Positions 1 through 16,612 of a DNA stretch of 64,000 bases are shown here, piece after piece. A program made the position numbers and the translations under genes. Source of the DNA: Notolepis coatsorum (lineage: Eukaryota > Chordata > Actinopteri > Aulopiformes > Paralepididae); contig OZ020587.1 of the NCBI GenBank assembly GCA_963971535.1, positions 160,345,856-160,409,855 on the forward strand. The letters run 5' to 3'. The notes below the pieces were generated by a model, which saw only the letters and a program-made list of their open reading frames with translations, ran no database searches and was not told where the DNA came from. Within the stretch, counting starts at the first letter, position 1. The number at the start of each line of letters is the position of its first letter.

Positions 1-78
1 TCAGCACGGCCCACAGCACACCGACACTCTGCCTTTCCCCGGGTTGCTAATAGGAGGGGGAAGGAAATCTCAATACAC

Positions 79-203
79 TTAACCCTTTCACTGACACACG
101 ACAGAAGGTTAACCCTTTACTATCACACAACAGACGGTCGCCGCTGGTGTGTGGCAGTGAAAGGGTTAACCTTCTGTGAATATTGTCGCAGTGAAAGGGT
201 TAA
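79..203. mobile_element. Palindromic TTAA hairpin cluster
   Basis: TTAACCCTTTCACTGACACA at the left is mirrored by GGCAGTGAAAGGGTTAACC near the right, with further internal TTAACCCTTT units. It lies in the leftmost tlk1 intron. The ends resemble piggyBac-type termini and the target is TTAA. Confidence 0.65.
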
Positions 204-2031
204 CCTTTTTGGCAACACTGTATTGATTCTCAAAAGCACAATCTGTTGTGCTGAATAGGTTAAAGAGCGTGTCAGTGTTTATACCTCCCCGCCTGCTAGG
301 TTGCACTATATTATAATCTTGCATCGTCAGCAATTCAGCCTCTCAACCACAAATGACATAAACAATGTAGCGGCCACCATTTTTACCACCAACGGTCTCG
401 AATGTTGTCATAATAAAATCACATTGTATCATAATCTTCATAGCGTTGCACTGTATTGACTCTTGACCCGTGTGTCATCATTCTCATTGAATCGTGACTC
501 CTGTTTCTTTATGAATCGTTTCACCAGAGTCTTGCCAAAATACACAACCGTAGTTGCTGCTGATGGTGTTACCTTGCCCCTCATCTTTTAGATTCAAACC
601 CTAGTTCAGGGGTGGCCAACTCGCGGCTCTTTGCCCGTCAATGTGCGGCTCCTCCATCCATTGATAAAAAAAAAATTATAATTTTTTGAATACTTTTATT
701 TTTATATAAATGTCATTCATTCCCTAAGAACGTAGAATAAACATTTACGGAGTTTTAAATTTTTTATTTTAAATGGTCCATTTGCATGTTCTTGGTATCT
801 GATTCTAGGGACATCTATGGATCTCAGGGAATGTATTCCCAGTGTCAGAAATATTTGAGTAAATTGTAATGAACCAAAGGAGAATATCAATTATATATAT
901 ATTTTTTTTTTATTATTATATATATTTTTTTGTATCTTTGACTGTGAATAACGCCATGCAAAAATTTACCAGACCTGAATAATCTAAGCAACTGAATAAA
1001 GGGAAGATTATTAAACAGAAGGTTTTGTAGATACAGTACTGAATTCTTCCATTCCGGACACATGCAATTTGAAATATGATTATAGAATATCAGGCCTATA
1101 AATTACCTTATTATAGCCAAGTCGCACATCTATGGATCGGGCCAAATATCCCATTTCCAATGGCAGAGTTCAATCTGGATTTAGTATCACAAGGCGTGAT
1201 TCACAAACCATGAATGAAATCTACTACGGTTACTTTTTTATAATGTAGATTTCTCCATCATTTTTCATCAGATTACAACGCCGTTTATTGCTAGACGTTC
1301 ACAGAAAGGTAGAGAAACTAACTGTTCTGTGTTATGGCAATAACATTCAGGTTTGTGGGAGATTATCCTGAAAAATAAGAGAAATAAAAAGGTTAATCCA
1401 GAAGTCGGATGATTGACAGGGGCTGGCGTGAGCTGGGTAGGGTAGTTTTTTTTCAATGCCCTGAGATTCTATAATCTTATATTTCACTAATAACAGTTAA
1501 AATCATTGGTAAACAAACGTAATTGCTTAAAATATACACTTTGACTGCCGTTTTGACAGGTTTAGGGTCTTTTCTCTTGGCTACATTTGAAAAGAAAACG
1601 CAACATTAATTCATACATTCTGTAGAGATGGATTTATGGCGTGATGTAATTTGCACTCCAGTACCGGACCGCTCGGGCTTAAGAGGTTAATAACCCTGTG
1701 AGGCCCAAATAAAAAAGACATTAGCAACTTCAGAGGGTGGGACCTATAAACACATGAAGGGTGCCGTGACAGGAAAAAGGTTGAGAAACGCTGGTATATG
1801 GTGTGGCTCTTTGTGGTACCACAGTAATTTTGTTGGCTCTTAGTCTCTGACTGGTTGGCCAGTAGGTAGATTCAATGTGATAAATGTATATATACAGCAC
1901 TATTGCTACCATACAGAGCTATATGGGTAGACTAGTATGGGGTAGATGGTTTCGACTACAGTACCTTCTCGGGCGTCTTGCTTTCTGCTCGTTATCTCCT
2001 GCTGGTTGTCATGTTGCTCCCCTCCCCGCAG
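204..2031 (+). other. tlk1 intron sequence, mostly unassigned
   Basis: AT-rich intronic DNA. At 608-650 there is a segment CAGGGGTGGCCAACTCGCGG followed by CTC, which looks like the terminus of a fish hAT-type repeat, but no matching right end was found. A TATATATACAGCACTATTG segment near 1888 resembles the LINE-derived repeat seen at 11110-11370. No exon was recognised. Confidence 0.5.
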
Positions 2032-7492
<5,461 letters not shown>

Positions 7493-8640
7493 CCCTGAGC
7501 TCCTGCACTGTGAGTGGGGCGGAGAGACGAGACGACCGACCGACCAGCCGGCCAGCCAGCGGGTCCCTCCCTCCCCGGCCTTGCCCAGCTCCCCAGCGGG
7601 ACCAGGGGGGTTCTGGAGCAGCTGCACAGGAGGAGAGGAGAGGAGAGGAGTTCCCTCCTCTGGACCCACGCTGAGTCTCCAAGTGGTGGTGTTTACTTGA
7701 TCAGTGGGAGGACTGAAATAAAATGAAAGGATTTAGTTTTTTTCTTTTTGAGGGACACGAGTTAAAAAAAAAAGCGACCATGTGAAGGTCTGGTTAGAGC
7801 ACTGAGACTGACACGCGTACCTACGTGAAGAAACATGTGACTGGACACTTGTGAGTTTTTTTTTGTGGTTTTTTTTGGGGGACGGATGGAAAAAGCCTTA
7901 ACTTGTGGCCCGACGGGGTGGCCTGGCAGCGCGCCTTTTTCTTTTTTTTTTTTAAGAGTGATGGACTCGGTCCTGCCAGGGTGCAAAGGATTCAGCTGCT
8001 AGGGAGTACCTTTTACTGTAAGGAGCGGACACACGGTCATAGTTTGTAAGGAGGCGACACACAGTCTAGTTTATGTAGGTCTACAATGATTTCAATTATC
8101 AATTTGGCTGTTTTTTTTTCCTTTTTTTTAAGGGGTGCAGATACAGTAGATGCATTTCATCAAATACTAATTTCAGAAGAGTTAGGCTTTTAATTTCTTG
8201 AGTTCCACTTTAGCCATGAGAATGTAACGCGTAGCATACGAGAGGCTATAGGCCCCGGGCAGCATACTAATGTTTAAAAATGCACAAAAATAACCAAATG
8301 TAAGAGGGAGAGATTTAAAAAAAGAAAAAAAAAAATACGATGTACAGAATCCTATGCAGGAATATTAATAAGCAGACCAAGAGAAAATGTTTATGCTGTA
8401 CGGAGAATTTTGAATCGCAGCAAAGTACCATTCTGTACAAAACGTTTAACATTCCCCCCCTCCCCCCCTCCTCTGTACAATGAGATCCCTGGAGTGTGTC
8501 CATCATTTGCTGCTTTTGATGTTGCTCTTACTTTTTAAAGGGCTGTATGATCCACTTTGGGTACAAATTGTACAGTTCTGCTAAAAAGAGTAAATAATAA
8601 TAATAAATACCAGGAAATCTAGAAGTTTTGAAAGTGTTTA
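7493..8640 (+). other. tlk1: tlk1 3' UTR and candidate poly(A) signals
   Basis: Non-coding sequence after the stop. AATAAA occurs at 7717-7722 and 8602-8607, giving a short and a long candidate 3' end. T-rich and A-rich runs occur at 7735-7760, 7856-7880 and 8110-8130. From 8640 to 8832 nothing was recognised. Confidence 0.6.
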
Positions 8641-8832
8641 AAAAGAAATGAAAAATGTATCCTAAAGGTTTCGGCAGCCATTTTAAATCTGCTGGTCTGG
8701 GCTCCACATAATAATCGAGCAGTCTCTCTCAAACATGTTCATCTCTGTTGGGGACGGACGGACGGTTGGGGTGTCCTTTTTTGTCTGGTGGACAAGTAAC
8801 TGCGTTGGCACCTGCGCAGGGACCCACCTGCA

Positions 8833-8974
8833 TTAACCCTTTCACTGCCACACGACAGCCGGTTAACCCTTTCACTGACGATACAGAAGGTTAGCCCTTT
8901 ACTAACACACAACCGCCGTCGGTTGTGTGATAGTAAAGGGTTAACCTTCTGTCGTGTGGCAGTGAAAGGGTTAA
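8833..8974. mobile_element. Nested palindromic TTAA hairpins
   Basis: The outer pair is TTAACCCTTTCACTGCCACA at the left and GTGGCAGTGAAAGGGTTAA at the right. An inner near-perfect palindrome at about 8890-8946 has TTACTAACACACAACC facing GGTTGTGTGATAGTAA. It looks like one hairpin inserted at a TTAA inside another. Confidence 0.7.
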
Positions 8975-9225
8975 ACGAGTAGCGGAAGCTCGTGTCTACC
9001 GCAGATGATTGGCTCGGGGGACCTGCTCGACATTCCAGACACTCCGAGTCCTAACTACTAGTCCCTCCCTCCCGGGTCCCGAGTTTGGGAAGTGCTGGGA
9101 AAGAGAACATTTAAAATTCTGGACGTCACGTCTCTTTGCAAACCTGTGCTCCAGTAGTACTAATGAAAAGGGGTATGTTGTTCAATATACGCTGTAGTTC
9201 ACTGTCGAGATGCTACTGTTCTAGA
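8975..9225. other. Intergenic DNA, nothing recognised
   Basis: Unique-looking sequence between the hairpin and the 61-bp minisatellite. Confidence 0.5.
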
Positions 9226-10799
9226 AGGGTATACAGAGGGAATACCCGGGTTTTCCCTTGGAACCCCTGATCTAATGTGTGCTATGAGGGTATACAGAGG
9301 GACTACCCAGGTTTTCCCTTGGAACCCCTGATCTAATGTGTGCTACAAGGGTATACAGAGGGACTACCCAGGTTTTCCCTTGGAACCCCTGATCTAATGT
9401 GTGCTACGAGGGTATATAGAGGGACTACCCAGGTTTTCTCTGGGAACCCCTGATCTAATGTGTGCTACGAGGGTATACAGAGGGAATACCCAGGTTTTAT
9501 CTGGGAACCCCTGATCTAATGTGTGCTACGAGGGTATACAGAGGGAATACCCAGGTTTTCCCTTGGAACCCCTGATCTAATGTGTGCTACGAGGGTATAC
9601 AGAGGGACTACCCAGGTTTTCCCTTGGAACCCCTGATCTAATGTGTGCTACGAGGGTATACAGAGGGACTACCCAGGTTTTCCCTTGGAACCCCTGATCT
9701 AATGTGTTCTACAAGGGTATACAGAGGGACTACCCAGGTTTTCCCTTGGAACCCCTGATCTAATGTGTGCTACGAGGGTATACAGAGGGAATACCCAGGT
9801 TTTCCCTTGGAACCCCTGATCTAATGTGTGCTACGAGGGTATACAGAGGGAATACCCAGGTTTTCTCTGGGAACCCCTGATCTAATGTGTGCTACAAGGG
9901 TATACAGAGGGAATACCCAGGTTTTCTCTGGGAACCCCTGATCTAATGTGTGCTACAAGGGTATACAGAGGGAATACCCAGGTTTTCTCTGGGAACCCCT
10001 GATCTAATGTGTGCTACAAGGGTATACAGAGGGAATACCCAGGTTTTCCCTTGGAACCCCTGATCTAATGTGTGCTACGAGGGTATACAGAGGGACTACC
10101 CAGGTTTTCCCTTGGAACCCCTGATCTAATGTGTGCTACAAGGGTATACAGAGGGACTACCCAGGTTTTCCCTTGGAACCCCTGATCTAATGTGTGCTAC
10201 GAGGGTATACAGAGGGAATACCCAGGTTTTCCCTTGGAACCCCTGATCTAATGTGTGCAACGAGGGTATACAGAGGGACTACCCAGGTTTTCTCTGGGAC
10301 CCCCTGATCTAATGTGTGCTACGAAGGTATACAGGGGGAATACCCAGGTTTTATCTGGGAACTCCTGATCTAATGTGTGCTACAAGGGTATACAGAGGGA
10401 ATACCCAGGTTTTATCTGGGAACCCCTGATCTAATGTGTGCTACAAGGGTATACAGAGGGAATACCCAGGTTTTCCCTTGGAACCCCTGATCTAATGTGT
10501 GCTACGAGGGTATACAGAGGGACTACCCAGGTTTTCCCTTGGAACCCCTGATCTAATGTGTGCTACGAGGGTATACAGAGGGACTACCCAGGTTTTCCCT
10601 TGGAACCCCTGATCTAATGTGTGCTACGAGGGTATACAGAGGGAATACCCAGGTTTTCTCTGGGAACCCCTGATCTAATGTGTGCTACGAGGGTATACAG
10701 AGGGAATACCCAGGTTTTCTCTGGGAACCCCTGATCTAATGTGTGCTACAAGGGTATACAGAGGGAATACCCAGGTTTGCTCTGGGAACCCCTGATCTA
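9226..10799. repeat. 61-bp minisatellite, about 26 copies
   Basis: The tandem unit begins GGGTATACAGAGGGAATACC, continues CAGGTTTTCCCTTGGAACCC and ends CTGATCTAATGTGTGCTACGA. Units differ mainly at AATACC/ACTACC, TTCCCTTGG/TTCTCTGGG and CTACGA/CTACAA. The mixing of these variants suggests unequal exchange. It lies between the convergent 3' ends of tlk1 and gorasp2. Confidence 0.95.
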
Positions 10800-12233
10800 A
10801 AATGGGACACCACAGCTCTGGACCCACCAAGAGGAGTATTTTCCAACAGTTGCGATAGAAGTCAAGTCAAGAGTTTTATTTGAGTGAAATGCGGGGGGTC
10901 TTGCTGTGATAGGAGGATCAGGAAGAAGAGGTTGGGGCTTGAGATGAGTCGAATGCCCTGACGGGCAGCCGTGGCCTTGTCCTCATTATTATACAACTGC
11001 TGCAGTCTAGTCGACTACAACCAGCCTTTTAAGAGGATTAGATCGGATTCAAATGTATCGTCGTCATGCAACGATACAACGAAAAGAAGTTTGGCGTCCA
11101 ACCTGAGTGCAAATGTAACGGACGGTGAAGTGCAACAGTAATATACAATGTACAGGTGATTTAAACTGGGTATAAAATATATACAGAGTTGTATTTATAC
11201 CTGTTTCACTGTACATATTAAGACACTGGTAGTAAGTCATACTGGCCAGCAGTGTTAACTACTGTAAGAGTAGGTGAGGGATATATAGTATCTATAGATA
11301 AAAAGGATTATATGCAGGTATGTACAGACCAATGTGAATATATATGTGGTATATGCAGCACTATTGTACTCGCCAACCTATCAGCCTAATTACAGCTGAA
11401 ATATAAGTGGTGGGGTGACTGACTGTACCATCTCTTCTACTGTACTGTATACGCTCAGCTACTGCTATCGCTCTACAATGTAACCTTCAGGGTGAAGGCA
11501 ATATTGGACTTGGCTCACTTGTGAAGTCATACTGACACCATGTGGCTCTACTGCATCGTTTTAGACGCTGCAAGATGAGATCTTCCTTTATTGGGGGAAT
11601 TCGGGCAGGAGCCGGGGAGGTGCAGGTATGGGAAGGGTAATGGTAGAAAGACATAAATATAAGCAATAAAATTGGATCAGAATATAAAAATGAGACAAAA
11701 ATAAACTGTAAACGATAGAATTAAGTGAATATAAAAATATGAGGGAAATAAACTAAACAAGGTGCAGGTAAGGGTCTGTACCCTAACTGGCATGACAATA
11801 CGTTGTAGTCCGTGCAGGTTTGGGTGGTTAAGAGTCGGGGCACACTTGGTGGTCAGACGTTCCTAGTAGTTCTGGTAGGCTGGTAAAGATATGCCTCCTA
11901 AAGTGTGAAAACGGAAGTACAGGCTTTCCCGTTTCTACAAAACAATTATAGAAACATGTGAAGTGCACAATATTTCCTCGTTTTTAAGCCACTGCAACGG
12001 CTTTGCCTGAAGAATTTACTACATGATGACCTGGACGTTCTAGCTTGTTTGCCGACAGGATTCAGGAAAAGTTTGGTCCGTTCCAGGGGGAAGTACATAC
12101 ACCGGAAATTCTACCCCACAGACACTTTCGGCCGTAGTTCTTTACCAGGCTTTATCTAACTGAGGGAGGAGATAAAACTGGGAACGAGGTTAAGTTCTGG
12201 AGTTGGGCAGCACCTCGCTCGCCAGAGGCCGGT
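10800..12233. other. Intergenic region with a LINE-derived repeat
   Basis: 11110-11370 (GTGCAACAGTAATATACAAT through TATGCAGGTATGTACAGACC) belongs to an interspersed family with relatives at 17700-17950, 40850-41390 (inverted) and 63815-63915 (inverted). The best copy, at 40850, ends with a Pol II-style tail and a run of AATCT-like repeats, as fish LINE 3' ends do. The rest was not recognised. Confidence 0.5.
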
Positions 12234-12385
12234 GTTCCGCAACCGTTCCTACTTCCGGGGTAGGCCTGATTGGCCCCGACAGGCACGTGACCCGCCGCGG
12301 CCATGCCCCGCGGCAGCCCCAGGAGCAAGCGCGCTACTGCTGGAGTTCGCTTCGCCTTTCACATCGCTGCCGTTGGCGAAAGCAG
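12234..12385 (+). repeat. GC-rich inverted repeat, + copy
   Basis: A roughly 150-base segment from TTCCGCAACCGTTCCTACTT to GTTGGCGAAAGCAG, repeated inverted at 13554-13688. It holds an ETS-like ACTTCCGG, an E-box CACGTG and an ATG in good context at 12303 (protein start MPRGSPRSKRATAGV). Both copies lose similarity exactly after GCGAAAGCAG. It looks like a duplicated promoter or first-exon piece of an unidentified gene, or a transposon end. Confidence 0.7.
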
Positions 12386-12395
12386 GATGAGAGGC

Positions 12396-13347
12396 GAGAG
12401 CGTAGATTTCGCTGTGTATCATTTAATCATTTAACATTTGAAAGGCATACATTGTTGTCATACAGAAGTACAGAATACTTTTATCCAAAATGCTTCTTAC
12501 TGTTATCCAAGATGCTCGAATAGCATTGACGACAGCTAGCCAGCCTCTTCCTAGAGGCGGGCCCGAGTGATTATCCTCACGGGGGTAAATCCCAAACGAT
12601 AGTGGAATCGACGGTACTCTTCTCCAGTGGTCACGTCCCAAAGCAATATAATCCAACCAGAAATGGTTCTGCAGTCGCCGGTGTAGGTTCTCCGGTGTAC
12701 ATATCCAACGGTTCTCGCCTAGGACTCCTCGGGTGTGGGCACGGATTTAGGCCGCACAGCCTGGATAAGTGCACTAGCTAAATACACGACGAACCGATGG
12801 TAATGCTGGTCACTGAAGAACTGTAGCCGCATGATACACTATAAATGATCGACTATTACTTCACATTAGATTAAGTCGAACTCAACGTTACTGCGTTAAA
12901 CTCTGACAGTTTAGCATTCTATTCACACACGGTTCTCAATGCTCTATTTAGATGCAAGGTTGCTCACTTCACTGCACGTTGTATGCGTGGTGAAGGCTTG
13001 GACACTGAACTTGAACTACTGCTGTTTTACACCTGCGCCGTATTTATACGTAAGGTGAATATCTAGTGCCAACCTCAGTTCTGTCTCGTATTACTGCGCA
13101 GACTCTGGGCATGTAGCGACATGCCCGGAGTTGCCTTTGAACTTGTCGTTGGGGGCTTGGTCGTTGGCGCCTGGGGGTCGCTGTCCAATAGGAGAGCGAA
13201 TATTACTCTGGTTTGTACACAGGTAAAGGGATATTCCGTGTATATATACAAATAATATACAAGGGATATCAAACGATATACAAATATTATACAAGGGATA
13301 TCAAACAATAAATATATATATTCGGTTTAATCTGACCCTTTGTAACA
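12396..13347 (-). mobile_element. Solo or truncated BEL/Pao-type LTR
   Basis: On the - strand the sequence from 13347 begins TGTTACAAAGGGTCAGATTA and matches the start of the LTRs of the BEL element at 20376-26701, including the TATATATATTTATTG and CACGGAATATCCCTTTACCT stretches. The rest is clearly diverged, so this is a related older subfamily. No internal region adjoins it. The left limit is approximate. Confidence 0.7.
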
Positions 13348-13553
13348 ATAAGCGTCTCACAGGGCTGAGCTGTGCACGGCTTTAGTCTCACTCGAGTGAG
13401 GAAGACCGCTGGTTCTCCAACATACAGCGGTGTGCTCTTCAGAATGTACCGGGAGAAACGTTTACTGTACCCCGCAGACATAATAAGCATATAAGCAGTG
13501 CTTACTAACGTTATTAGTTACGTTATTTCTGACCGAATTAGTCATTCATTTGT

Positions 13554-13688
13554 CTGCTTTCGCCAACGGCAGCGATGTGAAAGGCGAAGCGAACTCCAGC
13601 AGTAGCGCGCTTGCTCCTGGGGCTGCCGCGGGGCGTGGCCGCGGCGGGTCACGTGCCTGTCCCCGGAAGTAGGAACGGTTGCGGAACA
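13554..13688 (-). repeat. GC-rich inverted repeat, - copy
   Basis: Inverted partner of 12234-12385, lacking about 20 bases (a GATTGGCCCCGA-type stretch). The ATG of the other copy is ACG here. The pair brackets a BEL-type LTR. Confidence 0.7.
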
Positions 13689-14997
13689 GCTACAGGCGGC
13701 TGGCCTCGGTGAACGAGCCAAAGCCATCTGCCAGGATCCAGCCTCCCGATTCACTACATCATCATTCATACAAGTGCACAGATAGAGCCCAAGGGGTGCT
13801 TGAGCACCTGCCTTTTTGAGCCTCATAAAAAGTGCCCTTTTTGAAAAAAAAATATATATATATTTTTTTTTATTATTATTTTTTTACCGTTACGCATATA
13901 GACTGCCCTTCCAACTGAAAAGTGTCAGGATAGAATCAAAATATTAGGTAAAGAGAGAGAGATGCCCCATATTCCATTGCAGTTTGCACAGCCTTCTCAG
14001 CGTGCCTCTCCGCGGACCGATATATTTTATGCATAGCGTGGGTGATGATGATAGAAACCTCTGTGGCGCATACAGTTGAATGCTGGTATTACACTCACTG
14101 AGGGACACGAAGAAGTCAAGTCCGATGGGATTTGGGAATCTCAAATACAAATCGGGATTGGAATAAAAAAAATGCATTTATATTAAACAATACAGAATAT
14201 ACAGCACTTCTTGGGGTCTGTAGGGTAAGCACTTATTCCCTCCCCCCTGAACATTTATGGAGATCTATGGGCCTTTTAAGTCAGTGATAAAAGTGTCTTT
14301 CAAGGATAAGTGAGCTCCTGCACTGATTATTATAGTTCAATATTCAATATTTGATCACCAAAACCCCCCAAAAAGCATAAAAAGGGGGCCCCCCGCCCGA
14401 AAAGGGCCCTTAAAAATCGGGCTACACGCGCTCGGTTAAAACATACACAGGTATAGTGCCCTTTTCAGCCTTTGAGCACCTGCCCCTCTAAAGTCCTGTG
14501 CACCTGCCGCTCTAAAGTCCTGTGCACGTCCCTGCCATCATTCACTAGAGAGGAGAGACGCATCCTAGTGCTTCGGACAATTTTTTTTTTACGTTTGCGT
14601 AAAATGAAGCAAGACCACCGCACAGAGGTAGAGAAAATACATCCATTTAATCAAGCTAAGGATGCTTTTAATACAAACTATATCATACATATAATTTGAT
14701 TAGTTATAATTTGTACAACAACAAAAAAAATACAATTTAGAACATTCGTCGACTAGTGTTGCAGAAATTAAAGCCGTTTTCCCCCTCTCAAAAACCTCTA
14801 ATTGACCCCTCAAACCCCACCCCCTTTCCTTGATCCTCCAATCATAACCGCTGCTTCCCAAATGAGGGCGGGGTTTGAGATGGGTCACCCCTGGCTTCCC
14901 CTGAAGACCTAAACAGTAGTCCGATATAATATAGATGCAAAAAACATTATGTTTTACTTGCACATGTACGCGTGTTTCCAGGTGTACTGAGATGGAG
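13689..14997. other. Intergenic DNA with low-copy repeats, unassigned
   Basis: A motif of the type TTGAGCACCTGCC occurs near 13799 and again near 14474 around a T/A-rich interior, suggesting an unclassified repeat of about 700 bases. Tandem CTCTAAAGTCCTGTGCAC units lie at 14485-14530. No gene was recognised. Confidence 0.4.
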
Positions 14998-15531
14998 TAG
15001 CCCCTTTCGCGACTGTGATGCACCGAGTGAATACACCGTCCCTTATATACGACCATTGAAAAATCCTACAATTAAGTCTGTCTCGCTTATCTCTATCAAA
15101 ACACTTGTCGTACAGGTGTCGCAAAGACATTTCAAAGGTACTCACAGTTGCACGAGGGTTTCTGACAGACAAACGCTAGGGTTTGAAAGCTCGACGTTGC
15201 TAATAAACATTTTAAATATTGCTTTATAAACTGGGCAACATGGCTCAAAACTGCTTTATTTCCGACTTTGGGTGCCTGATGCACCTGCGCTGTGATCAAC
15301 GGAATCGCCGGAAATAAAGCTGTGTTGCCCAGTTTATAAAAAAATATTTTAAATGTTTATTAGCAACGGCGAGCTTTCAAACCCTAGCGTTTGTCTGTCA
15401 GAAACCCTTGTGCAACTGTGAGTACCTTTGACATTTCTTTGCGACACCTGTACGACAAGCGGTTTGATAGAGAAAAGCGAGACAGACTTAATTGTAGGAT
15501 TTTTCAATGGTCACAGTCCCGAAAGGGGCTA
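14998..15531. mobile_element. Foldback element with 9-bp target duplication
   Basis: A 534-base near-palindrome. It starts TAGCCCCTTTCGCGACTGTG and ends in TCACAGTCCCGAAAGGGGCTA. Arms of about 240 bases (left arm with an extra segment of about 30) face each other across a centre of about 45 bases near 15290. It is flanked by GAGATGGAG at 14989-14997 and 15532-15540. Nine-base duplications with long inverted arms suggest a Mutator-like or hAT-like non-autonomous element. Confidence 0.85.
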
Positions 15532-15540
15532 GAGATGGAG

Positions 15541-15967
15541 ATGGAATGTGACCACGATCACCTCCTATGACTACTTGCCATGCCTTGAAACGGAACATGA
15601 CCAAACCGTGAAGCACAAACATACAGTCTAGAGAGGCTCGCTAGGACTGGGATCAATTCACAATGTCGAGAGACACAACTGCATGTTACATTTTGTTTTC
15701 AATCATCTTGCAAAATGGCTGCCGTGTGAATATGGTCAATTGGATAGAGGTGTTCCCATCGATCTAGAGATCCCATTACCTTTAACAGTATATAATTAAC
15801 AGCATTAGTTTAGTGTTAAAGATTTAGGGAGATCTTACTGGCTTCTAGTGTCAAATGCATAAAAACCAAGTCACTTTTGTATTTCTGACATGGAATACAT
15901 CAAGTCACTTTGTATTTATAACATGTCAGTATAAATATAACAGTATCTATACTGTTAGGATTTAACT
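15541..15967. other. Distal gorasp2 3' flank, nothing recognised
   Basis: AT-rich sequence downstream of gorasp2. No clear AATAAA was found on the - strand within this stretch; the nearest lie inside the foldback element (about 15361 and 15262). Confidence 0.45.
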
Positions 15968-16370
15968 AACAGAGAGAACGGATGCCAGGCCTATGGGCTG
16001 TGTTAGCTGCTAGCTAGATGCATCCCTAACAGAGAGAACTGAACCCAGTCCCGTCTGCTACGTTAGCTGCTAGCTAGATGCATCCCTAACAGAACTGAAC
16101 CCAGTCCTGTCTGCTACGTTAGCTGCTAGCTAGATGCATCCCTAACAGAGAGAACTGAACCCAGTCCCGTCTGCTACGTTAGCTGCTAGCTAGATGCATC
16201 CCTAACAGAGAACTGAACCCAGTCCTGTTGACGTCAGCTGCTAGCTAGATGCATCCCTAACAGAGAACTGAACCCAGTCCTGTTGACGTCGGCTGCTAGC
16301 TAGATGCATCCCTAACAGAGAACTGAACCCAGTCCTGTTGACGTCAGCTGCTAGCTAGACGGGGAGACGC
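15968..16370 (-). repeat. Minisatellite in the gorasp2 3' UTR
   Basis: Six or seven units of about 53-61 bases containing TAACAGAGAGAACTGAACCC and GTTAGCTGCTAGCTAGATGC. The array begins within 10 bases of the gorasp2 stop codon. The unit edge GCTGCTAGCTAGA is echoed by the CTGCTAG around the stop. Confidence 0.92.
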
Positions 16371-16376
16371 TCTCTG

Positions 16377-16612
16377 CTAGGAGGACTCCGAGGACACTGC
16401 GAGGTCTGTTGGTTCAGAGGCCACTGAGGCGGACGCCACCGTGTCCTGGATGAGGGCGGGTGTCCGCTGTTGCTGGGCGGGGGGCGTGACGGTCGTCTGG
16501 ACGGGGGGAAGGACGAAGTCGGAGGGGGGGAGGGTCACTCCGGTGAGCGGGGGCAGCATCATGCCAGGCAGGTTGAAGTTCAGAGGAGGGAGAGGAGCCA
16601 GAGGAGGGAAAC
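16377..16612 (-). CDS. gorasp2: gorasp2 last coding exon
   Basis: The acceptor (read on -) is ACCGCAG and the stop is TAG at 16379-16377. It encodes [40 protein letters not shown] and a serine-rich end, [13 protein letters not shown]. This is the proline-rich end of the tail. Confidence 0.94.

Noticed and set aside
12203-12523. 106-codon + strand frame as a host gene
   Set aside because: It runs from the GC-rich inverted repeat into the LTR antisense; no family resemblance and no splice support. Kept only as a duplicated segment.
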